Origin: Epichloe hybrida
Taxonomy: Eukaryota > Ascomycota > Sordariomycetes > Hypocreales > Clavicipitaceae
Assembly (NCBI GenBank): GCA_019022495.1
Contig: JAFEKR010000015.1
Coordinates: forward strand, 1,054,001 to 1,118,000
Reading direction: 5' to 3'
DNA: 64,000 nt
Every line of letters begins with the position of its first letter. Position 1 is the stretch's first letter. Shown here one piece after another: positions 11,527 to 22,141 of the stretch. The translations under genes were made by a program, and so were the position numbers. Under the pieces are notes generated by a model that was not told the DNA's origin, did not search any database, and worked only from the letters and a program-made list of their open reading frames with translations.

Positions 11527-12687
11527 ATGCGGTCAAGTCTTTGGAGCGCGGCGTTCCTCGCCGCTTCCCTCGCCAGTGCAAAAGAGGAGCCGTCGTCGAC
11601 TACACGTGTCCCGGAATGTACGGCAACGGCATCATCAGGCACCGGGGGCTTCTTCGACCTGCGACCTGTCGTGGCGCATCCTCAACACAAAGGCAAGCAG
11701 CACAACACGGGCGTAACGAAAGATTATCACTCGAGGGGCTACGATTATGGCAAGAACTTCACGCTCAACATCTGCGGAGCGGTTGTCGATCCGGTGGCCG
11801 ATGTGAGGGGAGTGCCCCAGAGCTCATGGGGCAATGTGAGCGCTTACTACACGTCGCATGGAAGCATATACTCCATAGGGTTTGTTTGGCGCTCTGCTAG
11901 CTATTTTCTCGTGCGGTGCCTGGGTACTGACGTTCTTACAAGCTCCGAGTCAATGGATTTGGTTAGTCGTGGTCGCAAGCTGGTCTTGCAATATACGGGC
12001 GGGTCGCCTTGCGGATCGACGAAATCGAGTAAAAGCAGGCGGGATGCTTCCTCTCACCCTCCCAGGTATAGCCGGGGAAGCAAGGAATCGACCTCGACGG
12101 GCCGGCCTCACATGGTGGAATCGCTCGCGAAGGACGACGATGACAAGGAAACAGCTACGAAACGGAAATCCACGACCATCTCCTTTCTCTGCGACCGAGA
12201 CCCTAGCAACGCTCAGGCCGCGTTCTCTTTTGTTGGCGTGTCGCCAGATGAGTGTTCCTATTTCTTCGAGGCTCGTTCAGTCCATGCCTGTGCTGGAGCC
12301 GAGCCTCACAAGCCCGGCAGTGTTGGGCCAGGAAGTGTGTTTGGCATCATCCTGTTGATCGCCATCTTGGTGTACGCTCTGGGTGGTGTATTCTACAACC
12401 GAACCGTTACAAATGCTCGCGGTTGGCGGCAACTGCCAAACTACAGTTTGTGGGCTGGTATCTGGAACTTCTTCAGCGTATGTGTAATGCAAACCGAAAA
12501 TGACAGCTCACAGAACGCGACACTCATTAACGATTGACAGGACATGTTCATCATGCTGTTTTCCTCGTGCGCAAGATGCCTCCCTGGACGAAGAGGCTAT
12601 AGCCACTTGAACACGAGTCCAAGACATAGAAATTCTGAAGCGGAAAATCGCCTTATTGACCAGCTTGACGAGGAATGGGACGATTGA
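11527..12687 (+). CDS. Mannose-6-phosphate-receptor-homology (MRH) type I membrane protein, Mrl1-like
   Basis: Read as three exons: 11527-11879, 11943-12477 and 12541-12687 (344 aa). Intron 1 (63 bp, GTTTGT..AAG) is a multiple of three, so the unspliced frame stays open; removing it restores a YSIGSESMDL-like junction. Intron 2 (63 bp, GTATGT..GACAG) replaces a spurious tail. There is a signal peptide (about residues 1-18) and a lumenal MRH domain with six cysteines (31, 83, 141, 201, 222, 234). One membrane span lies at about 250-269. The short cytoplasmic tail ends in the acidic motif DEEWDD. Such proteins act as sorting receptors between Golgi and endosome/vacuole. Family membership (fungal Mrl1/CI-MPR-like) is confident; ligand binding is not shown. 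Confidence 0.85.
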
Positions 12688-15223
12688 GAAAGAGTAAAAG
12701 TTGATTCGAAATATTTCCATTCTTGGAGGTCAAAAATGCTTTGTATCGGCCAATTTTGTGCTGGGATGTAAACTTTCTTCTTTGTGTGTATACGTATTCT
12801 ACGATAGCATTTCCGGCGTGTCGGCGTTGGAGGGTACGAAATTGACGAACTGAACGGTTCAAGACAAAGTCTGTTGATTTCACTGCAGCGATCGTCCATG
12901 TTCGACGGAAACGATGATGTTCGACGGAAAATGTCAGCCTGCGTCCCGCAAAAGAGTTATTGTCTTTTTGTGAAGGGGCTGAGCTGTGAATCTGCCACGC
13001 TCTGCCACATGCTTCTTGCTGCTACCATTCACCCATCGCGCGATGATACCAAACAGCTAGCCTGCATGCTACCTACCTAGTCATGCAACCCAAAAAACCG
13101 GGAATTGTGGCGCATCAGCACCGATGCCGTCTGACAAGTGACGCGAAGGATCGCCGACTGCCCCGACCGCTTGACAGCATGCAGGCGTCCCTTGGCCCAT
13201 CCATCAACTTCTGCTTCCAAAAGAGCACCCACGTCTAGCCTGCGTCCCAAAACAGACGCACCGGCTCCCGAAAGGCCATGGCTTCCCTTCCTGTATGCCA
13301 ACTATATTCCCAGCCCAGTATGGCTTGCATATTCTCCAGCGGGCTTCGGCAAGCCGTTGGAGGAGGAGCACAGTTCGCTTCTTGGCTGGGGCTGCCCGTA
13401 CTTTCCCTCGGAACTTGTACGTCATCTCCAACTTGGACAGTCTGGGTTTTTTCCCCTTGTAGTGTCTTGCATGTTCTCACTGTTGGTTTCTGGGGCTTGT
13501 GGCACGTGGTGTGACCGGCAGATCCGGGCTCTTCTGCAGTGGTGGTGCCTTCTGGAAGCTTTGTCGCGGGATGCAGCTCTTCTTCCTCTTCTTCTTCTTG
13601 GCCTTCTCTGGATAAGAGCGTTTGTCGTATGCGTTTTGCTGCGGGACGGCCAAACAGAGAATGTGGACCGAGTTTTCTGGAAATTGGCGGTCTGCCCTTG
13701 CCTGGAAAGAAAATTCTGCAACCAGCTTGGCTTGTGCGAGCTCCTTTGGGTGATTTCCTGTTGCGTGCTGACGCATTCCCGACCGCTTCGGGTATACGAA
13801 ACGTGCATGTGGCCCTGCACGTGTATGGTCGATGATCGGTAGACGACCCGAAAGACTTTTGCTGTAGGTGAATTGGTGAATTATGCTGGGAATTTATTCC
13901 ATGTCATGCACGACATTGGGTTGTTGTGGAACCAGAAAGCCGGGCTGGATGCTTGGGGTCCATGCTGTCTGTCTGTCTGCCTGTCTGTGCATGTAGTTGT
14001 ACAGAAAGCTTGCTTTCCGTGAGGCAGTCTACTTGTCCTTTCATCAGTCCTTTTTTTGCGTTTTTTCTGATAGCAAGTGAGCCCGATCGATGATGAAGGA
14101 AGAGGCGATGGATGAGAAGCGTTTTGCGAGTACACGCCTGCGGTGGGATGCAGGCACACGGGATCAGGGTTCAGCAACATACGGCCGATATGGTCTACAA
14201 CACGGTGTCGATAGTGTTCCATGGCATCGAGTCCTCTTTGAAGAACCTGCAAACAAGGCAATCCTGAGAAGTGCAACTCGAGCCAAAAGAAAGACCACTC
14301 CGTGCTCAAGCACAACCCCCTGCATGCCGGTTCGATACCAGAACCTGAGCCCAATTCAACGTTCAACAGGGATGGCAACTACCGACACGCATGTGAGGGA
14401 CACTCTTGGCGAATGTGGTATTTTCTGAAAGCGTTCAAGAAGAACAGTTTTCGAAACATGGCTGCCTCACAAGCGAATATACCGGCCCAGGAGTCAGGAC
14501 CAACTATCAATTTGCCAGAGCAGAGGTTTGTTTATTGAATTAGAAAGGGGCTGGAACAGAAACGGACAAAAAACGTCTTGTTCCAGGAGATGGTTAAAAT
14601 ACCAAGGCCCTCCTGGACACATTACGGTAAAGCATTCTTGGTGCTCGGAACAATTGATGAGGTGATTGTGCCTCGTCAACTCAGATCCCGCTCACTTTGG
14701 CAAAACGCCCCTGCGCTGCCGCTTCTAGTCACTGTCGAGCCGACCACGCTATTCTTGACGGCCCGCTGGCAGTCTTCTCCAGCTGGCAGAGCCCGAGCTG
14801 TGAGAGAAGTTCTTTTGGTATTTTGGAATTATAAATATTGCATCTTGTTTCCTTCCCCCTGTCCCCATCCCACACCCCCTCACTATTATCCCACCTTTGG
14901 CTATCATTTGTTATTGGTCTCTTTCATCATTATCAACACTACCTCTTAATGCAATTCCTCCTTTCAGGCAAGAGACAAAGGGTAAACTCGGCTTTGCTTT
15001 TCGCTTCGTGTGATTCAAACCGAACATCGACCGCTTGCCTCGGAGATCTTGTCGTTCAATTTGAAAAGCAAGACTTCTCACGTATCTTCACACAAATTTG
15101 GCTTGCTGCACGCTTCTCAAGGGAACAAAAAGAAAAAAAAAGGAAAAGGAACAAAGTTCAACATCCGAAACGGCATATCCTCATCCTTCATCATCATACT
15201 GAAGCCGCCGTCGTCTATCAGCC
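12688..15223. other. 2.5-kb intergenic region
   Basis: Overlapping stop-poor frames occur here (longest 13138-13842 plus) but none resembles a protein family, and they overlap in conflicting frames. From about 14,825 the sequence becomes promoter-like: a TATAAATA motif near 14,830, then a CT-rich stretch at 14,850-14,950 before the ATG at 15,224. It may hold a long 5' leader of the downstream regulator. Confidence 0.5.
14830..14837 (+). promoter_or_regulatory. TATA-like box upstream of the SANT-domain gene
   Basis: TATAAATA followed by a pyrimidine-rich tract typical of fungal core promoters. It lies ~390 bp upstream of the ATG, so a long leader or 5'-UTR intron would be needed. Confidence 0.3.
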
Positions 15224-16439
15224 ATGATGCGTAATCCCTTTCTGCCTTACCAGGCTGTGGATGGAAACGCACAACTTCCGATCCAGGATTCTCAACGGTT
15301 CTCGGTCACCATGGGCTTACCAATGGTACGTGTTGTTCCTGCACATGGGTAAACTAAAACTAATGTGCGGAAAAAGACCAACTTCAACTCGGCGTACCCG
15401 GCGTTGCCACCTACCGACATCAACTCAAGTCTCTCGACTTTGTACCATCCCGACTTGGCAACGGCGACATCACCCGACTTCACAGAGACGCCACATCCTC
15501 CTGTGCGAAGCAGAAACAGTACTGGTCTTGATTCAACGTTGTGCTTGGACGATTGCTATAACATGAGGCCCTGGAATCCGAATTACTGCCCGGCATTTGA
15601 CAGTCTCAGCTTATTCGATGCTGCCTTCATGGCATCGCCCGTTCCGCAGGATGGGCATTGGGAGTCCCAATCAGCAAAATGCCACTCGGAAAGCCACCTG
15701 GGAGAATGGTCAGGTTACCTACCGAATCATCCCTTCGACAACATCTACGAGTGGCAGCTCAACGGCCACGGCGTAGCTCTATCCCCACCAACCACCACGT
15801 CGTCTCAGCCCAACACACCCTTCGACATGGCTGCTGAACCTTTCGCGTCCCCAGTCCCCTCCCTTACGTCCCCATTGCCATATCAGGTGCCGGCATGCCA
15901 TGATCTTCACACCAAGGGTGACTTCACCACCACCAAGTTCGATGGCAAGTCGCCACGCGCCGGCCGCAGGCAGAATACAAGAAAGCCCACTCCGCGTCAG
16001 CGCCCTTCAGTCGAAGTCGAACTCAGGACATACCAAGACATAATTCTGTTGGAGTCCCGCAAGGAAGGCAAGTCGTACAAGCGGATTCTCCAAGAAAACA
16101 ATTTCCAAGTCAAAGAATCGACTCTCCGCGGCCGACACAGGGCCCTCACGAAGCATAGCTCCCAGCGCCCCCGCAAGCCACAATGGACGCAGAAAGACGT
16201 AAGTGGGTGGTCGTTGTCGTGAGTCATGACAGGTTTTTACTGACTTGGGGAAACCCGTCGTCTTGCCGCAGATTGATCTACTCAAAGAGGCAGTTCGCCT
16301 CCACACTAGCAAAGGAGCGCGACCAAAGGTGTCGTGGAAGGGGGTCTCGGAGTACATCCGCGATGAGGGGGGGTCCCACGCATTCGCGTATACCACCTGT
16401 CGCAAAAAGTGGTGCGAGGTCACCGGACACAAGTTCTAG
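15224..16439 (+). CDS. SANT/Myb-like DNA-binding domain protein, putative transcription factor
   Basis: Read as exons 15224-15325, 15377-16198 and 16272-16439 (363 aa). The introns are 51 bp (GTACGT..AAAAAG) and 73 bp (GTAAGT..CCGCAG), both in phase 0. The first 200 residues are Pro/Ser/Thr-rich and probably disordered. A basic stretch around 200-220 (GRRQNTRKPTPRQR) leads into a helical segment with RTYQDIILLESRKEGKSY and STLRGRHRALTK. Next comes a Trp-rich SANT-like module split by intron 2: PQWTQKD joined to IDLLKEAV, then VSWKGVSEYI and CRKKWCEV. The tryptophan spacing (W..W..W) is Myb-like. It is likely nuclear; targets are unknown. The start is chosen because it gives the only in-frame ATG leading into intron 1; the next ATG is one codon downstream. 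Confidence 0.7.
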
Positions 16440-16601
16440 ACGCCTTGACTAGTAAATATAGATTTAGGAAATTTTCTTACCTGGAAAAAAAAAAAAAAAA
16501 AAAACTGCATGAGCTCTTTCTCCTGGTGCCAGCCAGCCACCCACCCAGGTGGCATCGATCGTATCGGTAGTCAAACATGGCAGTGACAACATTTGCCCTT
16601 T

Positions 16602-17763
16602 CTATGATGCACCATGTTCGATCCCCTCGCGCCGCAGCCCAATCCTCTTCAGCACATCCACCAGCGCACCAGACTTGTTCCTCAACGCATCCCACTCCTC
16701 CTCGTTCTTCACCAACGCCGTGCCAGCCAGCAACGTCCCGTTCAAGGCCAGCGTCCCAACTTCCCGACCATCCTCACCGTATACGGGTCCACCTTGCGCA
16801 AGTCTCGGACAGACGACCAGCCTGTTCCTGGTCAAGGCCATGTTGTAGCTGATGAGCGCAGGCCCATCCGCCGGGGCATCATCATCATCATCATCATCAT
16901 CCTCCTCCTCCACCGCCGACCACCCGTTCCCACTGCGCCCGCGCCCCATAACTGCCCGGCATGCCTCGCGGTACAAACGAAGATAGATGCCGTGCAGTTC
17001 GGACGCCGGCATCCCCAGCCGAACGGCTTCCGAAAAGACCACAAACGGCGCCTCGTCGAGCCCTGGTCCATCCGCCAGCACGCCCCATCCCGACCGGGGC
17101 TCAAGACCGTCTCTCATCCCGTCCACAGGAAGTAGCTGGACATGCCTGTGCGGCTGGCTCGCGCCAGAATGCTCGCCGCAGTTGAAGAAGGCGAAGAGCA
17201 GCGAAATCCCCCCGTCGTCGTCGTTGCCGCGCCCGCCCGCCCGCTCGTACGCCTCGATGCAGGCCAGCGTCGACTCCAGATCCGACTCGCCCAGAACGTG
17301 AGCCTGCTCCTTGAAGGCCCTCGTCGCGAGGATGAAGTGCCCGGGCACGACGGCGAACTTGTTGAGCACGAGGTAGTGGGACGGGCCAAGGTCCGTTACG
17401 AACAGGGATGGCGCCGGGTGTGCAAACGGATCAACGGGGTTCTGGCGGCGCGATGCGTCGTCGTCGTCGGGCGGCGGCGGCGGCGGTCCCTTGGGCTTGT
17501 CGGCCAGGGATGGTGCGAAGCGCAGTTGAAACTACATGTGTCCTGTGAATACGAATTGTTTAAACAGGATTTTATTGTGAATAAAATGGATACTTCTACC
17601 CCCCCTGACGTGGTTGGACAAGACGAACTGGGACGGACCCGACGGATAGCAGGGTGACCTGGGTCGGGAAGTAATGTAGCTCTCCAGCTGCGCGGGCTTT
17701 GGCAAACGCCGTCTTGACGAGCTCGGGAAGATTGGCGGGGGGGGTCATTGCCCGCGCTGCCAT
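16602..17763 (-). CDS. Ap4A phosphorylase / ATP adenylyltransferase (Apa1/Apa2 family)
   Basis: Read as two exons on the minus strand: 17763-17629 (45 codons) and 17531-16602, separated by a 97-bp intron (GTTCGT..TGTAG). The join gives a PTQVTLLSVGSVP then FQLRFAPSLA-like segment, as in the family (354 aa). The catalytic HIT-like motif is at residues ~169-177 (SGASQPHRHVQ, H173-x-H175-x-Q177), preceded by the conserved LNKFAVVPGHFILAT block at ~101-115. The enzyme cleaves diadenosine tetraphosphate with phosphate to ADP and ATP. An acidic insert (EEE plus eight Asp, ~253-263) encoded by a trinucleotide run is a local expansion. A Pro-rich/Asp-rich insert also lies near residues 59-72. Confidence 0.88.
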
Positions 17764-18213
17764 GGCTACAGGAGATGTTGTAGACGGGGGCCTGGACGCA
17801 CAACCCGATTCAATGTGATGGGCGTGAGGTGGATTAGATGAGGATGAGGGTGAGGGTTGGAGGATTTAGTAAGTTTGGTTGTGCAGAACAGAACCCCCCC
17901 CCCCTTTTTCCCCCGCCGCAGAAGCTGATTGTGGGTGAGGTTACCAACAAAACTTGGTGGGGCCGGCGTGACATCGAGGAGCTTTGAAGAAATTCACTGC
18001 GACGACGCACTTGAACACCTCAAGCATGAACAACCTCGCGTGCAGTGAGTCGCTTGAAGCACGTTTGAGTTTCAATTCATCCGTCAAAGTTTATCTAACG
18101 CCCCCACCTCGGTCGTGTATCGCAAGACTTGTGCAGTGTGTTATGCTCATTGCTACATAGAATCCAGATTCCAAGACAGAACGCCATTCCGCAGCCACAC
18201 GCGAATCGAGCTT
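17764..18213. other. Intergenic, upstream of the Apa2-like gene
   Basis: 450 bp between the start of the Ap4A phosphorylase gene and the 3' end of the Scs3/FIT gene. It includes a C-run at ~17,896-17,905 and no recognisable gene. Confidence 0.6.
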
Positions 18214-19284
18214 CTAAATCCCGGGTAGCCCGATAATACCCCTGACGACAGGGACGAATCGAGGCAGGATATACACCAAGTAGATGCCGACGAGTGCCGT
18301 CAGCAGCCCGGTGAGCTATCACATCCCGTTAGCGCCAGCCGCATCGGGCTCGTTCATTTTTTCAAGGACAATATGGGAAGATACCTTTTCAAACCACGTG
18401 TGGAAGTAAATGGCCGTCATCAACAGCATCCACGCATTGAGTGCCGCGATCGCCACAGCAGTCTTGCCACCGACGCCCAGCGAGCACTGACCCTGTCCCT
18501 GGCCGGCATCCATCTCAGCGACGACGTTGGCACTCTTCAGTGCTCCGTCGGGCATCACGACACATCTCTCTTCGGTAGATCTACTTGCCCAACGGCTCAC
18601 AGACCATCCAACCTCTTGCAGCAGAAAAGAAGTGCCCAGCACGAGCAAGAACACATGTCCCGAGATGTCGTGACCACCGCTCCACTTGCCACCAACTGCC
18701 TTGCAAGCCACAGCGGTGAAGACGTCCCCGATGCCAGGCTCGCCCGGCTTGACCTCTTGCTGTGCCAAGTCGCATTTTCCGCCGGTCCATTGAAACCCAC
18801 GATCAATCAGGGGGGGGCCGAAGAACCACTGCGTGACGAGGAACCACCATCCCGTCACGGCGACCCAACGAAGAATCGCCCGAAACCGTCTTGGGGTAAT
18901 GTCCAGACCGCCCGCGCCGCCGCTAGGATGCGTCAGAAGAAAGAAATAGAACCCGAGAGTGGTCCATCCCCAGCCGCGCTTGACAAACACGACATTGAAT
19001 ACGTTGGACTTGCGGGCAAAATAGCTGGGTGCGAGATTGGGGTCCTGCGAGTGTGATTGCGTCGTCGAGTCGTAGTACGCGGAACGCGTCTGCGGCGAGA
19101 CGACGGAGAAGACGGCCCCGAAGATGAGGAGAAGCGGGAATATGGCAACGATGAGGCTTTCGATCGGGGTGGGGAGGAATGGCGAGTTGCGAGGCGGCGA
19201 GGAGGTCGCTGGTCGCGTGGGCTCATGTGCCATGTTGTCCACGTCTTTGGCGCCGAGGTTGGCGCTGCGGCGGGTCGTCCCCAT
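18214..19284 (-). CDS. SCS3: Scs3/FIT2-family ER membrane protein (fat storage-inducing transmembrane)
   Basis: Exons 19284-18385 and 18315-18214 are joined over a 69-bp intron (GTATCT..GATAG), giving 333 aa. Splicing produces HTWFEK-LTGLLTALVG, the expected continuation of the family, whereas the unspliced frame ends in an unrelated tail. About six hydrophobic segments are seen (about 43-63, 107-117, 138-155, 207-223, 274-294 and 303-320). The two conserved histidine motifs are SGHVFLL (H210) and YFHTWFEK (H295), proposed catalytic residues of FIT proteins. Family role: acyl-CoA diphosphatase activity in the ER, needed for lipid-droplet budding and phospholipid homeostasis. The start ATG follows a short G-rich leader on the minus strand. 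Confidence 0.85.
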
Positions 19285-20781
19285 GGGGAGCGAGGGGGAG
19301 AAGGGGTGAGATGAACAGGATTGAGGGATAGTCTGAAGTCAGGAGTCGGCGTCAGCTCATTGCATATGACGGAGCTGTGAGGAAGTTTGAGCGGTGCGGA
19401 ATGTGGGCAACCAAATGTGGTGAAGAAGCGTGGCGGGATGTTGGTGACGTCGTTTTGGCTGCTCTCGACTTCTCTTGAGCTCGCTGAAAAAGCGGGGCGT
19501 AACCAGCGTTCGGCCCCGGCCCACGCGTCACATGTTATCGGCGTGGGCTCCTCCCAGCGGCGGCGGTGTCATCTAGAAGCTTCCCGCACTCGAGGGACTC
19601 CCTCTTATGTTAATGCTGCTTGTCGAAGACCATGTGAAAAGTCTTGGACGGATGGCGACACCGGACCATGAGGGCCATGGGGTTCGCCACGATGGAATCT
19701 TGCGAGGCAGCAGGCCGCAGCACGTACTAACTGTACGCTTCCCTTTGAGCTCCCCATGAAGCGATACATGAACCATCCATGACGACGATGATTGCTGACC
19801 GGCCAACAGGTGGTCCGGATCACCAACCGACAGCTTCATAGGGGCACTGAGATGGGCACTCACGATTTGGCGGCAAGAGCACGCACGGAAGACAAGGGCA
19901 AACATGGTCACGGCATGCATTCGTACTGCACATCGTACAATGGAACGAGATGTTACGAGATGAGCCGAGTCGGAGCGTTATTATGCCAGCCACATTGCAG
20001 GCTTTTGTCAGAGTCTCAAGGACCGCCTTGCTTTCGTTTTCTTCCTTGTTTGTTTTCAGATTCACCTTTTCCTACGCTGTGTTTGGACAGAATCGCTCTG
20101 AACAGAAACAGCGCTGAGCTGAGAACGCAGGCAGGGAGAACCGAAACATGCCGCAAGACAACGTCGCACACGCAAGTCTCGCCCGAGACCCCTAAACAAA
20201 AGTGCTGCAAGTCATTGCCCTTGTCTCCCGGCAATCTCAACAATCCCTCCGCCTTCCCGAGTCAAATCCCCCTGCTTCCACCACGATGGCACTGAACCAC
20301 GAAAAAAAGACTCACTAAAATGGATGGCGTTTCCGTTTCACAAGACAAAACGGCGTTCCGATCCGATTGGAGCACGGCATATTGTCCCACCTATCCCCTG
20401 GCATCAATCAGACTTGCGAGCAGCGAGCCGTTGAGACCTGTCTGTCGGGTTCCTTTTGGGATGCAGGCCGCCGGGGCGCCGCAAAAGGAATCACTGCATG
20501 ACTTGTAAGTCGTCGTACTGCACTACACTGGATTCTTTTTTTTGAGCACGGGCGGTAATAGGTCAGGGAATCATGCAATGGAGGCGGTCTACTCGTGGGG
20601 AGCATCCCATTTGCGAAAGAGAAAACAATAACGTGATGTGCTGGTCTTCAATCTTATCACTGAGAATATTTTTATTAAGAAATCAGCACAAATTAAATAA
20701 CAATTGGCCACCAAGTTTTGGTATGGCCCTGGTCATGAATTATGTACATGAAAACGTCAAGGTTCTCCGTCCACGGGCCGC
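19285..20781. other. Intergenic region
   Basis: 1.5 kb between the 5' end of the Scs3/FIT gene and the 3' end of the hydrolase gene. Frames such as 19792-20295 plus are open but have no family features. The 3' UTR of the hydrolase gene probably occupies the right end. Confidence 0.5.
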
Positions 20782-22141
20782 TCAGATGTTGGCATTGAGG
20801 AAGTCGGTGATGGCCTTGTAAGTGTAGGGGGCAGAGTAGCCGTAGTTCAACCCGTGGCCGGCCTCGGGCACGACGGTGGCGTTGAAGACCTTTGCCTTGC
20901 TGAAGCTGCCCTTTGATATCTCAATCAGGTTGGGGGCGGAGCCGTTGATGGCCATGGTGTTCATGCAGTTTCCGCCGCAGAAGGGGACATCGCGGTCTAC
21001 AAGGACAAGTTAGTTGGAACTGGCGAGGAACGAATCTGATGAACCCCCCCCCGGGATTATCCAATAGACTCGGGAACAAGAAGAGTGTTTTACTCACCGC
21101 CAGTGATGATCATGACGGGGCCGGCAAACTCGCTCGTGGCAGGACCAGATCCGACGGTCAGCAATTCCCCGACTGTGGCAGGTTGGCCGGTGGCAGTGGC
21201 GACCTCGAGGAGCTTGGGGTCGAAGTCGCCGGGGCCGAAGAAGTCGATGTGCACGCCGATGCTGGACTTGGGAGCGACGTACCCGACGTCGTAACTGTCG
21301 GCGAGCGACTCGATGTCCTTGACGGGGGCGAAGTTTGCGCCGAGGGCAAAGTAGGCCATGAACTGGGGCACCTGGCTGAAGCCGGTGAGGACGATGCCGT
21401 CCGTCACGTCGGGGTACATGGCCGAGAGGCCAAAGGTCATGGCGGACCCGAACGAGTGGCCGAGGTGGACCGTCTTGTCGTGCTTGTGAGGCACGCCGCA
21501 GAGGAGTCCGGCGCGGGCGCGGTCGGTGAGGGCCTTGAGGGCGGCGATTTCGAGGAAGATCTGGATCTCGTTGACGGGCTCGCCGTGCGAGGAGTTGCCG
21601 AGGCCGAGGCGGTCCCACGACAGCGTCGAGTAGCCGGCGCCGACGGCGCGCGCCACGTAGCTGTAGTTGTAGTTGTTGTAGGACAGGTCCCAGTAGCTGC
21701 GGTCGAATCCGATCCCGTGAGTGAGGATCTGGAGCGCGTGGCCGGGACCGGCGTCGGGCTCACAGTATGTGGCTGCGAGCTGGTAGTTTCCCGAAACCGT
21801 CTTGTACTGTATGTTGGTCCCATCGAGAACAAGTTGCGTGTCAGCTCTCTTGACTGTTTTCTCGTTGTACAAACTTTTTTCTTCTTCATTTCTAATCTCG
21901 GGAACCAGGGGAAAAAAAAAGGAGGGAGGCCTGTGCTTACGCCTTTGAGGTATTGTGCCGTCGCATTGTTTCCAGGCCGGCTCATGCCCAAGGACAAGTC
22001 GGTGACTTCGATCTCGGTAGCGGGCGCTTTCAGGTCAAAGACGCCGTTTCGGGCGCTGAGAGACACGGGAACTGTGAGGTTTCTACATTGCATTGCTGTT
22101 GCCACTGCGGCATAGCCAAATAGAAGCGCCGATGTGAACAT
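20782..22141 (-). CDS. Secreted alpha/beta hydrolase (serine hydrolase)
   Basis: Three exons: 22141-21941, 21806-21098 and 20996-20782 (374 aa). Introns are 134 bp (GTAAGC..ATACAG) and 101 bp (GTGAGT..TTGTAG). Joins give QYLKG-YKTVSGNY and MIITG-DRDVPFCGGNC, both matching the pattern of fungal secreted AB-hydrolase proteins. A signal peptide covers about residues 1-16. A Gly-rich oxyanion segment HGIGFDRSYWD sits at 97-107. The nucleophile elbow is GHSFGS (S185), the acid is probably D304 (ITGD), and the catalytic histidine is H351 (PEAGHGLN). It is likely extracellular; the substrate is unknown (esterase or lipase-like). No gene partner is evident. Confidence 0.85.

Noticed and set aside
13138..13842. 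234-codon plus-strand open frame
   Set aside because: Other long frames overlap it in both strands, no family motif is seen, and composition is stop-poor overall. More likely part of a long intergenic or leader region.
13881..14378. 165-codon minus-strand open frame containing a GGTTCGATACC-like B box at ~14,328
   Set aside because: No A box or acceptor stem, and the protein is low in recognisable features. Neither tRNA nor gene is supported.
19792..20295. 167-codon plus-strand frame
   Set aside because: No domain, signal or conserved pattern, and it overlaps several frames. Treated as chance.
21039..22115. 358-codon plus-strand frame opposite the alpha/beta hydrolase
   Set aside because: Antisense shadow spanning exons and introns of a recognised gene.
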